The notes beneath the pieces are model-generated. The model was given only the letters and a program-made list of their open reading frames with translations, was not told the DNA's origin and searched no databases. Position numbers and translations under genes: made by a program. Shown piece after piece: positions 54,061 through 63,837 of a stretch of 64,000 nt of DNA (its first letter is position 1; the number at the start of each line of letters is the position of its first letter). The stretch comes from Aquimarina mytili (GTDB lineage Bacteria > Bacteroidota > Bacteroidia > Flavobacteriales > Flavobacteriaceae), in assembly GCF_016735115.1 (NCBI RefSeq), contig NZ_JAERQJ010000003.1:496001-560000 (forward strand), given 5' to 3'.

Positions 54061-55446
54061 TTATCGATTCTCATTAGCAGGTGTAGGGAACTGCTCAAAA
54101 GTAGCATCTCCTGCTCTGTCTAATGGTAATTCATTTAATCTGTTAAACCTTCTTAGGTCAATCCATCGATGTCCTCCTTCTGCAAACAGGGAATATCTTC
54201 TTTGTTTTAATATTTCAGTAACAAGTTCTGCTGGGGTAGTACCACCCATATATGGGCCTAAGCTAGCAGCAGTTCTTACAGCATTTATTGCATTTACCGC
54301 TTCAGCTGGGTCAGAAATATGATTCGCTTCAGCATATAACAGTATCAATTCTTCATTTCTTACAATAGCTACTGGTGCGGTATTGCTATCATAAATAAAT
54401 ACATCGTATCCCCCTGTAAGGTTATCTTGTGTTAATGGATTAGGCTCTACAACACCTGAAGTGTTTGCAGCCTGTCTAAAAACAGCTTTATTTACTCTAG
54501 TATCACCAGCGTCAGCATCTGTAATAAATGAAGGGTGTACAATTCTAGCGTTAGCACCTGTAGAGTTTGTAGCAAAAAACAATGGGTTAGCGATGTCGGT
54601 ACCACTAAGTGAAAATGTCATATATACTCCATTTGTTACATCACCTGTCAAGTTCATAAAAGAACTTGTTAAAAGAGCATCTGCTGCAGTATAGTCACCT
54701 CTATACGCTGCTACTCTTGCGGCAAGTGCATTATTAAATGTTATAAAATCGTTAGGCGAAACCACATTATTATCTTCGTCAGGGTCATCTGGAGTGTCAC
54801 CAGCATCTTCAATCCCATCAAAACCAGATGGTAGATTAAATGCAAACGCATCTCCTGCATTTGCCAAATCTGTTGCAGCATTTTGTAATAGAGTAAAAAT
54901 TTCCTGTAAGGCATTACTATATTCTACAAAAGGCCCAAGATTATCTCCATCGGCTACGTCAATTCGTATACCGTTTTGAAATTGCAGGTTTAATACCATA
55001 AGTAGCTCATGAGCTTTTATCGTATTCACAAACCCTCTAATCCCTGCTTTTTCAGCATCAGAAAAAGACTCTGTACTATTTGTAAGTCCTTGCAACACCA
55101 AGTTAACCTCTTTTACTGTTGCATATCGAGAAGAATACGGAGCCGTCGTATAAAAAGTGTTATTATCTAAGGTACCCGTCAATAAATCTGCTGTCCACCT
55201 AGGATCAGAACTTTGAAATCTCCAATACTCTCTTCCGGCTACCGACTGTGCGTCTACCTGGGTTCCTATACGTGTTCTCATATCAGCAAGAATACCTCCT
55301 ATAGCATCTTGCAATTCTCCTCTAGATAAGTCACTTGATATCGATTCAATACTAGGACCATTTAGGTCACTTCCATCTTCAACTTCGCATGACACAACGA
55401 GGGTTGAAGCTAGTATTGCTGTTAAAAATATCTTTATTATTTTCAT
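54061..55446 (-). CDS. SusD/RagB-family outer-membrane nutrient-binding lipoprotein
   Basis: 461 aa. Lipobox LVVSC (Cys20), followed by an acidic stretch (EVEDGSDLNGPS) fitting a surface-exposed lipoprotein export signal. The SusD-type helical fold is suggested by ARVAAYRGDYTAADALLTS (TPR-like) and the C-terminal EELILLYAEANHISDPAEAV and RRYSLFAEGGHRWIDLRRF, a strong family marker. It would cap the SusC channel encoded 15 bases upstream. The substrate is unknown: no glycosidase, peptidase or regulator is nearby. Confidence 0.93.
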   Translation of the reverse strand: MKIIKIFLTAILASTLVVSCEVEDGSDLNGPSIESISSDLSRGELQDAIGGILADMRTRIGTQVDAQSVAGREYWRFQSSDPRWTADLLTGTLDNNTFYTTAPYSSRYATVKEVNLVLQGLTNSTESFSDAEKAGIRGFVNTIKAHELLMVLNLQFQNGIRIDVADGDNLGPFVEYSNALQEIFTLLQNAATDLANAGDAFAFNLPSGFDGIEDAGDTPDDPDEDNNVVSPNDFITFNNALAARVAAYRGDYTAADALLTSSFMNLTGDVTNGVYMTFSLSGTDIANPLFFATNSTGANARIVHPSFITDADAGDTRVNKAVFRQAANTSGVVEPNPLTQDNLTGGYDVFIYDSNTAPVAIVRNEELILLYAEANHISDPAEAVNAINAVRTAASLGPYMGGTTPAELVTEILKQRRYSLFAEGGHRWIDLRRFNRLNELPLDRAGDATFEQFPTPANENR

Positions 55447-55461
55447 TTTCTTATGTTTTTA

Positions 55462-58400
55462 TTAAAAGTCAACTTTTACGTGAAATAGATAGCGTTTTGC
55501 AGAAGGGAAAGGCGTTACCTCTACCCCTGTAGATAAACCATTACCTCCAAAGTTAGAAACTTCAGGATCGTAACTGTTATAATCGAAGATGTTGATTAGG
55601 TTATTTCCGGAGAAACCAACTTTGAAATTTGATACATTTCCTTTAAAAACCTGGTCAAGGAATTTGGTAGGTAGTGTATAATACAACCCTACTTCTCTTA
55701 ATCTAAGATAAGAAGCATCTTCAGTAAATGGAGTTGCGTTTCCAGAACGGAAAGCTCCAACTCTAAATGGACCATTAGGAGTTACTCCTGCAGGATCTAA
55801 ATCAATATCATCATAATCAGGACTTGTACCTCCAAAATCGGTTAATAGATTGGTAAGGTTTATATTATCTCCACCTTGTTTCCAGTGCCATAAGAATGAT
55901 AACGTAAAGTCTTTGTATCGCAGATTATTTGTAAATGTCATTTGAAAATCAGGCTCTGCATCACCTAACACAACTAGGTTGCCATTAGAGTCATTACCTA
56001 CAATTTGAGTTACACTTTCACCTTCTTCTATTCTAAAAGTCCCCAAACCTGTTCCAAAAGCACCTAAATTAAATGGATCAACATCTAATCGTGTTACCTC
56101 TGATCTGTTAGTGAAAAATAATGCTCCTGTATTCCACTCAAAATCATCTCCAGTAAATACATCGGCATTAACAGATACTTCGAATCCTTGGTTTTGAAGA
56201 TCTCCTGCATTAGAAAACTTAGTGGTAAAACCAGAAGAAGGTTCTACATTGGCCTGTAATATTAAATCATCTACTGTTTTGTTGTAGTATGAGAATTCTA
56301 AATTAACTCTGCTCTGTAAGAAACTTGCGTCAAAACCAACTTCTAATTCTTTTTGACGCTCTGGAGAAATATCTGAATCTCCTAATGATAATGGAAATAT
56401 TGGAAGTACAATACCTGCAATACCGTCAATTAATGAGCTTGTATAAGTCGTAAACACGGCACCGTTAGGAGCAAAATTACCAGCTTCACCATATGCACCT
56501 CTCACCTTAAACTGATTCATAAATCCAACTTTCCAGAAATCGAAATTATGTAGGTTTACGGCTGCAGATGCTTTAGGGTAATAGAACAACTCATTTGCAT
56601 CACCGTTGTTACTAGATTTATCCCCTCTTATACCTATTGTACCTATAATTTTGTCCTGGTAGTTCAATTCTTCTTGTACAAAGAATCCTTGATCTTCTTG
56701 TTTTTGCTTAAACTGAGACACACTCACATTGGCTCCTTGATCCAAATTCGTTTCAAAAGCAATTAAATCTGATGCAATATTACCTACCGTATTTCTGAAG
56801 AAGGTTTGCTTGGTAATACCTGCTTGCGTTCTAAAATTAAGGTCATTACTTGTCGTATAATTATGAACTAAAAAAGCAGAATAGTTAGCATCTTTATTTT
56901 CAGTAGTACCCAAAGCCGACACTCCATTTAACCCTCCATTAGAAGGTTTTTGAAATTGTAGTCTTTTAGGAAAAATTGATGTTGTAATCAATTCATAATA
57001 ATCAACCCCTCCACCTAGAACTAATTTTAAATTTGATTTTTCGTTTTCATAGAGCTTTACATCTAAGGTACCTCCAACGATAAATCTGTTTACATCTTCT
57101 CTGTTAGTAATCAGATCTCGAGTTTGTAATGGGTTAGATGATCCAAATGGGTTGTCAGGATATGCTCCTGTAGCATCAGGCTGCAATTGTGCCCATGGCA
57201 ATGTAGATGTTAACGCAACACCTATCGTTGTTCCTGTATTATCGTTATTAAAGAACCCTCTATCTGCCTTAGAATCGATATAGTTACTCGATAAAGAAAG
57301 CTTAGCTCTATCATCCAAAAACTGATGATTTATATTTAAACGTATTGATTTTCTGTCATATCCTGTGTTTTTAACAATTCCGTCTTCTTCATTATTCGAA
57401 AAAGCGGCATAAAATTGAGTGTTTTCAGATCCTCCAGATACATTTACACTTGTGTTGGAGATTAATCCTTGTTCTCCATAAATCTCATCTTCATAATCTA
57501 CTAATCTACCAGAATTACTGGCAGCTCTAAACAATGCTACTTGATCATTCGCTGCATCTCTTGATCTTTGATCCAATATTGGATCAGCATTTGGAGAGAA
57601 GAAAAAATCAAATACTCTTTGCTCGGTATATTGCCTTTGACCTCTAAAATTAATGATCGTGTTAAAACCTATATCCTGAGAAAAAGAAACTTTGGTTTTA
57701 CCTTGCTTACCTCTTTTTGTGGTAATAATAATTACCCCCGCTGCTGCTCTGGCCCCATAAATTGCCGCTGCCGATGCTCCTTTAAGTACTTCAACGCTTT
57801 CTATATCATCTGGGTTAATATCTGCAATCCTGTTTGATGGGTTATCCTGATTAGAAGCATTACCTCCTGCTGCTGCTCCCGATACCGCATTTAGTCCTGC
57901 GGCTGATATGCTATTATTGTTAACATATATTCCATCAACAATATATAAAGGTTGAGCATTACCATTAACCGAAGTAACCCCTCTAAGTTTTACGGATATT
58001 CCTCCTCCTGGTGCTCCAGAACTCCTTGTAATTAATGCCCCAGCAAATTTACCTGCCAACGCTCCATCTAATGTTTGAGGTGGTGTTAATCCAGCTAAAT
58101 CTTCTGCTGAAACTGATGCTACCGCGTTAGCCGCATTACTTCTTTTTACCGAAGTTGCTAAACCCGTAACAACTACCTCTTCTAAGGCTTCAGAAGACTC
58201 TTTAATCTGAATTGAAATAGCCCCTGCTGTAGCAACATCTACCATTTGCTCTGCAAATCCAAGAGCAAATACCCTTAATCGAACTGGCAATGCATTAACA
58301 TTGATCGAAAAGTTACCGTCTATATCGGTGGCTGTACCATTATCGGTTCCATTTTCTACAACATTAACAAAAGGTGCCCCCTCTCCGGAACTCTCGACAA

Positions 58401-58500
58401 CCACTTTCCCTGTAATGGTTTCCTGGGCTATAAGCATAACCGGAGTAAAAATTAATAATAGCAAAATTTTCATCCTGCTAAAATGAGTTTGTTTTTTCAT
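55462..58500 (-). CDS. SusC/RagA-family TonB-dependent outer-membrane transporter
   Basis: 1012 aa. Signal peptide (about 1-25, ending MLIAQ; an internal Met10 start is also possible). A carboxypeptidase-regulatory-like domain (about 26-110; ITGKVVVESSGEGAPFVNVV) precedes the plug (about 120-240) with SusC signatures such as VKLRGVTSVNGNAQPLYIVD and IESVEVLKGASAAAIYGARA. The barrel covers the rest and ends in HVKVDF. It imports a large ligand through the outer membrane with TonB energy. It forms an operon with susD. Confidence 0.95.
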   Translation of the reverse strand: MKKQTHFSRMKILLLLIFTPVMLIAQETITGKVVVESSGEGAPFVNVVENGTDNGTATDIDGNFSINVNALPVRLRVFALGFAEQMVDVATAGAISIQIKESSEALEEVVVTGLATSVKRSNAANAVASVSAEDLAGLTPPQTLDGALAGKFAGALITRSSGAPGGGISVKLRGVTSVNGNAQPLYIVDGIYVNNNSISAAGLNAVSGAAAGGNASNQDNPSNRIADINPDDIESVEVLKGASAAAIYGARAAAGVIIITTKRGKQGKTKVSFSQDIGFNTIINFRGQRQYTEQRVFDFFFSPNADPILDQRSRDAANDQVALFRAASNSGRLVDYEDEIYGEQGLISNTSVNVSGGSENTQFYAAFSNNEEDGIVKNTGYDRKSIRLNINHQFLDDRAKLSLSSNYIDSKADRGFFNNDNTGTTIGVALTSTLPWAQLQPDATGAYPDNPFGSSNPLQTRDLITNREDVNRFIVGGTLDVKLYENEKSNLKLVLGGGVDYYELITTSIFPKRLQFQKPSNGGLNGVSALGTTENKDANYSAFLVHNYTTSNDLNFRTQAGITKQTFFRNTVGNIASDLIAFETNLDQGANVSVSQFKQKQEDQGFFVQEELNYQDKIIGTIGIRGDKSSNNGDANELFYYPKASAAVNLHNFDFWKVGFMNQFKVRGAYGEAGNFAPNGAVFTTYTSSLIDGIAGIVLPIFPLSLGDSDISPERQKELEVGFDASFLQSRVNLEFSYYNKTVDDLILQANVEPSSGFTTKFSNAGDLQNQGFEVSVNADVFTGDDFEWNTGALFFTNRSEVTRLDVDPFNLGAFGTGLGTFRIEEGESVTQIVGNDSNGNLVVLGDAEPDFQMTFTNNLRYKDFTLSFLWHWKQGGDNINLTNLLTDFGGTSPDYDDIDLDPAGVTPNGPFRVGAFRSGNATPFTEDASYLRLREVGLYYTLPTKFLDQVFKGNVSNFKVGFSGNNLINIFDYNSYDPEVSNFGGNGLSTGVEVTPFPSAKRYLFHVKVDF

Positions 58501-58724
58501 AATGATTTGTTTAAATGTTTGCTTAAATCTATTAAAAGATATTGCTAAAAAAATGTTAAAGCTAACAATTGTTCGTACAAAATACTTAACACCTTCGCAA
58601 AATACGTAGCAGAAGTATTAAAAAATTATATTATTAACAACTTTGAATATACTGTATAATATTTAACAATTTGCCAACCCTCTTATTTTCTGATGATCCG
58701 TACATATATACCTTAAAACTTTCT

Positions 58725-58732
58725 TATTTTTG
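58725..58732 (+). promoter_or_regulatory. Possible -7 box for aspS
   Basis: TATTTTTG matches TAnnTTTG and lies 21 bases before the aspS ATG, giving a short leader. No TTG was found at the -33 distance, so the prediction is moderate. The 252-base divergent region also must hold the susC promoter, which I could not identify. Confidence 0.4.
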
Positions 58733-58752
58733 CTGCCTTAATATAAGCTACT

Positions 58753-60501
58753 ATGTACAGAAGTCATTCTTGCGGCCAATTACGCACCACAGATATTAAT
58801 AAAGAAGTTACCCTGGCAGGATGGGTACAAAAAACACGCGATAAAGGATTTATGATCTGGGTAGACCTTAGAGATCGCTACGGTATTACTCAATTGATCT
58901 TTGATGAAGAACGTACTCCTGCAGCTGTTGTAGAAAAAGCCAAAACACTGGGACGCGAATTTGTGATTCAGGTTAAGGGTACTGTCATAGAGCGTGAATC
59001 AAAGAACAAAAATATTCCAACCGGTGATATTGAAATCCTGGTAAGTGAATTAGATATTCTTAATGAAGCTCTCGTACCTCCTTTTACTATCGAAGATGAA
59101 ACTGATGGTGGTGAGGATATACGAATGAAATACAGGTACCTTGATATTCGTCGTAATCCGGTAAAAGATAGTTTGATGTTTCGCCATCAAGTGGCTATGA
59201 AAGTGCGCAATTATCTTTCAAACGAAGACTTTATCGAAGTTGAAACTCCTTATCTCATTAAATCAACTCCTGAAGGAGCTCGTGATTTTGTTGTGCCTTC
59301 ACGAATGAACGAAGGGCAATTCTATGCCTTGCCGCAGTCGCCACAAACCTTTAAACAATTGCTTATGGTTGGAGGTATGGATAAGTATTTTCAGATCGTA
59401 AAATGTTTTAGAGATGAAGATCTACGTGCCGATCGACAGCCAGAGTTTACTCAAATCGATTGTGAAATGGCTTTTGTTGAGCAAGAAGATATTTTAAACA
59501 TTTTTGAAGGCCTGACAAGACATTTACTTAAAGAAATAAAAGATGTGGAGCTTGGTGATTTTCCGAGAATGACCTATGATGAAGCAATGAGAACTTATGG
59601 TAACGACAAACCAGATATTCGTTTTGGGATGAAGTTTGGTGAGCTTAACCAAGTTGCTCAACACAAAGAGTTTAAAGTCTTTAATGATGCTGAGCTCGTT
59701 GTTGGGATCGCGGTACCTGGTGCAGCCTCATATACCCGAAAAGAAATTGATAAACTTATTGATTGGGTTAAACGTCCACAGGTTGGAGCACTTGGAATGG
59801 TGTATGTAAAGTGTAATGAAGATGCAACCTATAAATCATCTGTAGATAAATTTTATGATCAGGATGACTTGGCTAAATGGGCTGCCACTACAGGAGCAAA
59901 ACCAGGTGATCTAATTTGTATTCTCTCGGGAGTGACGAATAAAGTAAGAGCACAACTTAGTGCATTGCGTATGGAATTAGCAGAAAGATTAGGTCTTAGA
60001 AACCCTGAAGAGTTTGCTCCATTATGGGTTGTTGATTTCCCTTTATTGGAGTGGGATGAAGAAACCGAGCGTTACCATGCTATGCATCACCCGTTTACTT
60101 CTCCAAAACCAGAAGACATTCCTCTGCTAGATACGAAACCCGGTGATGTACGTGCTAATGCATACGATTTGGTATTAAACGGAAATGAAATTGGGGGTGG
60201 TTCTATTCGTATCCATGATAAAGAAACGCAAGCATTGATGTTTGATCATTTAGGATTTACACCAGAAGAAGCCAAAGCTCAATTTGGATTTTTAATGGAC
60301 GCCTTTCAGTATGGAGCACCACCTCATGGCGGAATTGCTTTCGGATTTGATCGATTGGTTGCCATTCTTGGCGGACAGGAAACAATTCGTGACTTTATTG
60401 CTTTCCCAAAAAATAATAGCGGTCGTGATGTAATGATCGATGCGCCTGCAAATATTGATGAAGAGCAGCTAAAAGAATTAAATATTACACTTGATTTATA
60501 A
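58753..60501 (+). CDS. aspS: Aspartyl-tRNA synthetase
   Basis: 582 aa, bacterial-type length. The N-terminal OB-fold anticodon domain (about 1-110; [20 protein letters not shown]) is followed by the class II catalytic core. Motif 2 includes [20 protein letters not shown] and motif 3 [15 protein letters not shown]. The GAD insertion typical of bacterial AspRS is present between them. It charges tRNA-Asp. Divergent from susC; followed by its own terminator. Confidence 0.97.
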   Translation: MYRSHSCGQLRTTDINKEVTLAGWVQKTRDKGFMIWVDLRDRYGITQLIFDEERTPAAVVEKAKTLGREFVIQVKGTVIERESKNKNIPTGDIEILVSELDILNEALVPPFTIEDETDGGEDIRMKYRYLDIRRNPVKDSLMFRHQVAMKVRNYLSNEDFIEVETPYLIKSTPEGARDFVVPSRMNEGQFYALPQSPQTFKQLLMVGGMDKYFQIVKCFRDEDLRADRQPEFTQIDCEMAFVEQEDILNIFEGLTRHLLKEIKDVELGDFPRMTYDEAMRTYGNDKPDIRFGMKFGELNQVAQHKEFKVFNDAELVVGIAVPGAASYTRKEIDKLIDWVKRPQVGALGMVYVKCNEDATYKSSVDKFYDQDDLAKWAATTGAKPGDLICILSGVTNKVRAQLSALRMELAERLGLRNPEEFAPLWVVDFPLLEWDEETERYHAMHHPFTSPKPEDIPLLDTKPGDVRANAYDLVLNGNEIGGGSIRIHDKETQALMFDHLGFTPEEAKAQFGFLMDAFQYGAPPHGGIAFGFDRLVAILGGQETIRDFIAFPKNNSGRDVMIDAPANIDEEQLKELNITLDL

Positions 60502-60542
60502 TATTATAAAATCTATTGAGTTTTAGAATTTCGGTACATATT

Positions 60543-60568
60543 AAATCCCGCTTATGGCGGGATTTTTA
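60543..60568 (+). terminator. Terminator of aspS
   Basis: A 9-bp inverted repeat (AAATCCCGC at 60543-60551, GCGGGATTT at 60557-60565) with a 5-base loop and a T run. It lies about 40 bases after the aspS stop. Confidence 0.92.
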
Positions 60569-60599
60569 TTACCTTTAACTTAATAAGAGTTTACAAAAG

Positions 60600-62387
60600 A
60601 TGTCAAGCCCCTCTAAAAAAACGGTACTATACAAGCTTTTAAAATGGCGTTATCGCAATATCTCTGATAAGAATTTTATCCTTATACTAAGTATTCTTGT
60701 AGGATTTACAGCAGGTCTTATTTCACTTTTGTTAAAAAACATTACCCACCTCATCCAACTGGTTTTAGAGAGTGATATCATTTCCTGGCAGACCTCTTTT
60801 TATTTTATAATACCGGTAATTGGATTACTAATCGTGTATGTGTTTACAAAATATATTATCAAAAAGGATGTACGTTCAGCCATCCCTTTGATATTACACT
60901 CGTTATCCAAAAAAGATGGTATCATAAAACCCATACATGGATATCTACCTCTTATCCTAGCTCCCTTAACCGTAGGTTTTGGAGGTTCGGTAGGGCTTTT
61001 GGGACCAGCCATTGGATCTGCATCTACCTTAAGTTCTGATATCAGTAATTTATTTAAAATAAAAGATAAAACTCGATTTTTGTTAATCGGTTGTGCGGCT
61101 GCAGGTGCTATATCTGCTGTTTTTAAATCTCCACTTGCAGGTTTAGTTTTTGCCGTAGAAGTGTTTAGTCTTGATTTAACACTTGCATCGCTATTACCCT
61201 TGCTCTTTGCCTCGGTATCCTCTATACTTACCTCTTATTTCTTTTTAGGAGACGAAGTACTATTCCGCTTTGATGTTGTAGAAAAATTTGATATTTATGA
61301 CACTCCTTTTTACATTATCCTTGGTGTAGGTACTGCGGTAGCCTCAATCTATTTTACTAAAATGTATTTTGGGATTTTGCATTTTTTTGATCGATTCTCC
61401 AAAAAGATTTATAAACTCCTGATTGGTGGTCTTGCCATAGGAATCATGCTATATTTTATACCTCCACTATATGGTGAAGGACTTGGTTTTATAAACGACT
61501 TACTGCATGGTGATCATCTAAAAGCAATTGGTAATACCCCTTTTGATGATATTACAAGCAATATATGGATCGTTATTGCACTATTAGCAGGTATTACTGT
61601 TTTTAAAGCGGTGGCCATGACCGCCACATTTGCTGCTGGAGGATCGGGTGGAATATTTATTCCTACCATGGTGATGGGTAGTGCTTTGGGTAATGTAGTA
61701 TCCAAAGTAATAAACAACCTCGGAATAGGGTTTCAGGTTTCAGAAGCTAATTTTACACTATTAGGTATGGCCGGACTTATAGCTGGAGTATTACATGCAC
61801 CTCTTACTTCAATATTTTTGATCGCTGAGATTACTTCCAGTTATGAATTATTTGTTCCTCTTATGATCACTACGGCGATATCATTTATTATTTCTAAAAA
61901 CAGAATTGAACATAATATTTATACACGAGAACTTGCAGAACAAGGTCATTTAATAACCCATGATAAAGATCAAACCGTATTGACTTTGATGAATCTCGAA
62001 GAGTGTATAGAAACTAACTTTATACCTGTAAAACCAAATTATACATTGAAACAATTATTAAGTGAGGCCGTAGCAAAGTCAAACAGAAACTTGTTTCCAG
62101 TTACTGATGAAGCCGACCATCTTATTGGGATTGTTTCTTTAGATGATATTAGAGATATTATGTTTGATATTACAATGTATCACAAAGTGAAAGTGGAAAC
62201 ACTAATGTCCCCAACAACAACCGCAATTATATATGAAAATGATAATGCAAAAACGGTAATGCAAAAATTTCAGGATACCGGGGTATGGAATCTTCCTGTA
62301 ATTAAAGAGGGCAGATATCTAGGTTTTATTTCTAAATCAAAACTCCTTACTTCTTATCGAAGAAAGTTGATTAATTTTACGAGATAA
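60600..62387 (+). CDS. ClC-family chloride channel/transporter with CBS domains, atypical gate
   Basis: 595 aa. About ten membrane helices across residues 25-440, then two CBS domains (about 450-590) expected to bind adenine nucleotides. The ClC signature occurs, but the normal GREGP motif reads GLLGP (132-136, within GGSVGLLGP), so the external gating glutamate is replaced by Leu134. The internal glutamate in FAVEVF is kept, as is GGSGGIFIP in the second half. Loss of the gating glutamate in other ClC proteins usually uncouples proton exchange and leaves a passive anion conductor. Family assignment is firm; transport mode is inferred. Confidence 0.9.
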   Translation: MSSPSKKTVLYKLLKWRYRNISDKNFILILSILVGFTAGLISLLLKNITHLIQLVLESDIISWQTSFYFIIPVIGLLIVYVFTKYIIKKDVRSAIPLILHSLSKKDGIIKPIHGYLPLILAPLTVGFGGSVGLLGPAIGSASTLSSDISNLFKIKDKTRFLLIGCAAAGAISAVFKSPLAGLVFAVEVFSLDLTLASLLPLLFASVSSILTSYFFLGDEVLFRFDVVEKFDIYDTPFYIILGVGTAVASIYFTKMYFGILHFFDRFSKKIYKLLIGGLAIGIMLYFIPPLYGEGLGFINDLLHGDHLKAIGNTPFDDITSNIWIVIALLAGITVFKAVAMTATFAAGGSGGIFIPTMVMGSALGNVVSKVINNLGIGFQVSEANFTLLGMAGLIAGVLHAPLTSIFLIAEITSSYELFVPLMITTAISFIISKNRIEHNIYTRELAEQGHLITHDKDQTVLTLMNLEECIETNFIPVKPNYTLKQLLSEAVAKSNRNLFPVTDEADHLIGIVSLDDIRDIMFDITMYHKVKVETLMSPTTTAIIYENDNAKTVMQKFQDTGVWNLPVIKEGRYLGFISKSKLLTSYRRKLINFTR

Positions 62388-62398
62388 TTTAAATTAGA

Positions 62399-62656
62399 AT
62401 GAAATACGTAATTAAAATACTTTTTATTGGCATTGTTATACTCGTAGGTGTAGGGTATTATTTCAAAAACACAGGAGATCATCTTACTGGTGATAAGCTA
62501 GTTGGCATAGGCATATTAGCCGCTTCTTTTATTTTGATGCCTATTTTCATCTATCATCGATGGAAAAATAAAAAAGTAAAAGACTATATGCTTACTGAGG
62601 AAAACCTTAATAAAATGAGGGATTACGATAAAAAAAAAGAAAATAACAAGAAGTAA
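62399..62656 (+). CDS. Small two-helix membrane protein
   Basis: 85 aa. Hydrophobic helices at about 4-22 and 34-52, then a strongly basic, lysine-rich cytoplasmic tail. It starts 11 bases after the ClC gene and is likely co-transcribed. No family recognised. Similar short membrane proteins with a YHRWKNKK-like junction are frequent in flavobacteria; that is an impression and not a search result. Confidence 0.65.
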   Translation: MKYVIKILFIGIVILVGVGYYFKNTGDHLTGDKLVGIGILAASFILMPIFIYHRWKNKKVKDYMLTEENLNKMRDYDKKKENNKK

Positions 62657-62746
62657 TTTTTAAAAATATTCACATTTTAATAACGCTTCATAAAATATTT
62701 AAGATTAACTTTAGAACTCAAATCATTTATTTTTTATTTTATTACA

Positions 62747-62944
62747 ATGGAAGGAACAGTAAAATTTTTTAATGAATCAAAAGGTTACGGATTTATTACC
62801 AACGATGAAACCGGAAAAGACATCTTTGTACACGCTTCTGGATTAAACGGAGAAGCTTTAAACGAAGGTGACAAAGTAGAATATCAAGAAGAAGAAGGCC
62901 GCAAAGGAATGATTGCTGCTCAAGTACGCGTAATTCATGACTAA
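62747..62944 (+). CDS. Cold-shock domain protein
   Basis: 65 aa, a standard single CSD. RNP1 is KGYGFI (12-17) and RNP2 is DIFVHA (about 25-30), both surfaces for single-stranded RNA or DNA. It acts as an RNA chaperone. Preceded by a 90-base AT-rich leader and followed by a strong terminator. Confidence 0.95.
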   Translation: MEGTVKFFNESKGYGFITNDETGKDIFVHASGLNGEALNEGDKVEYQEEEGRKGMIAAQVRVIHD

Positions 62945-62968
62945 AGATATATACGTTTCTTAAGGTTT

Positions 62969-62997
62969 AAAAGCACTATCAGATAGTGCTTTTTTCT
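62969..62997 (+). terminator. Terminator of the cold-shock gene
   Basis: Inverted repeat AAAAGCACTATC (62969-62980) and GATAGTGCTTTT (62982-62993) with T run, 25 bases after the stop. It can also serve the convergent gene. Confidence 0.9.
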
Positions 62998-63006
62998 TTT
63001 TACAAC

Positions 63007-63783
63007 CTAATCAATGCCATATTTTGACCTATACGCCTGGCTTTTTTCAAGTATATATTCTAATGTTTTTAATTTATCGGGCGATTGCAATGCCAGCATA
63101 ATTCCTGGTTGTTCATTTAAGTAATCCAAAAAATTATAATATTCTTCTTCGGGGATTCTTAATCCTTCAATAAAAAACTCTTGACTATACAAGTCAGTAA
63201 TTGTGATAGGTGTTTCTTTTATTTTTATTTTATTCCCATTTTTAAAAAGACCTCCAATAATTTTTCCAATAGCCATAAAATCGACTTGAGTAGCGCTCAT
63301 CTCATCATTTAACACTAAATTTTGTACTGGCGATTGAGCATCATCAAATGTACCAACCCCCATTCGTTTAAGTTCAGCTGCATTCCAAAAAGGAAGATTT
63401 TCTGTATGTGTTGGGATGTTTAAAATATCATTTTCAAGTTTACCACTCAAGGTGTATTGAGATATTCTCACTTCTTCTAACTCGTTAACCGCCATTTCTA
63501 GCCTGATTTCAAAATCATCAGTATGCAAATCCTTCTGCTGCACAACATATCGCTTTAACGCATATTGAATGGAAGAAACAACAATAGTATCGCCTTGTTT
63601 GGCTCTAATTGCAAAAAAACCATCCCGGTTACTAATCACGCCTAAATTTTGTGTTTGATTAAGTATGTGTATGGCCTCTGGTTGTAATGCATCTACTACT
63701 ATTTTACCATGCAGTATTGTAATCTCTTGCGAATAACCATAAAAAGTAATTAATGTAACAAAAACGATAGTAATGTAGCGCAT
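63007..63783 (-). CDS. Exported protein with carboxypeptidase-regulatory-like domain
   Basis: 258 aa. Signal peptide (about 1-19, ending YGYSQ). Residues about 25-100 form a CarboxypepD_reg-like beta-sandwich (LHGKIVVDALQPEAIHILNQ, then SNRDGFFAIRAKQGDTIVVS), usually seen at the start of TonB-dependent receptors but here in a short stand-alone protein. The C-terminal half is helical and unknown (NLPFWNAAELKRMGVGTFDD). It ends close to the cold-shock terminator. Function unknown; such proteins are common in flavobacterial envelopes. Confidence 0.78.
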   Translation of the reverse strand: MRYITIVFVTLITFYGYSQEITILHGKIVVDALQPEAIHILNQTQNLGVISNRDGFFAIRAKQGDTIVVSSIQYALKRYVVQQKDLHTDDFEIRLEMAVNELEEVRISQYTLSGKLENDILNIPTHTENLPFWNAAELKRMGVGTFDDAQSPVQNLVLNDEMSATQVDFMAIGKIIGGLFKNGNKIKIKETPITITDLYSQEFFIEGLRIPEEEYYNFLDYLNEQPGIMLALQSPDKLKTLEYILEKSQAYRSKYGID

Positions 63784-63837
63784 TCAATAATTTTAACATT
63801 AAAAAGACGTAATACATTGTGAAGCGTTGCAAATCTT

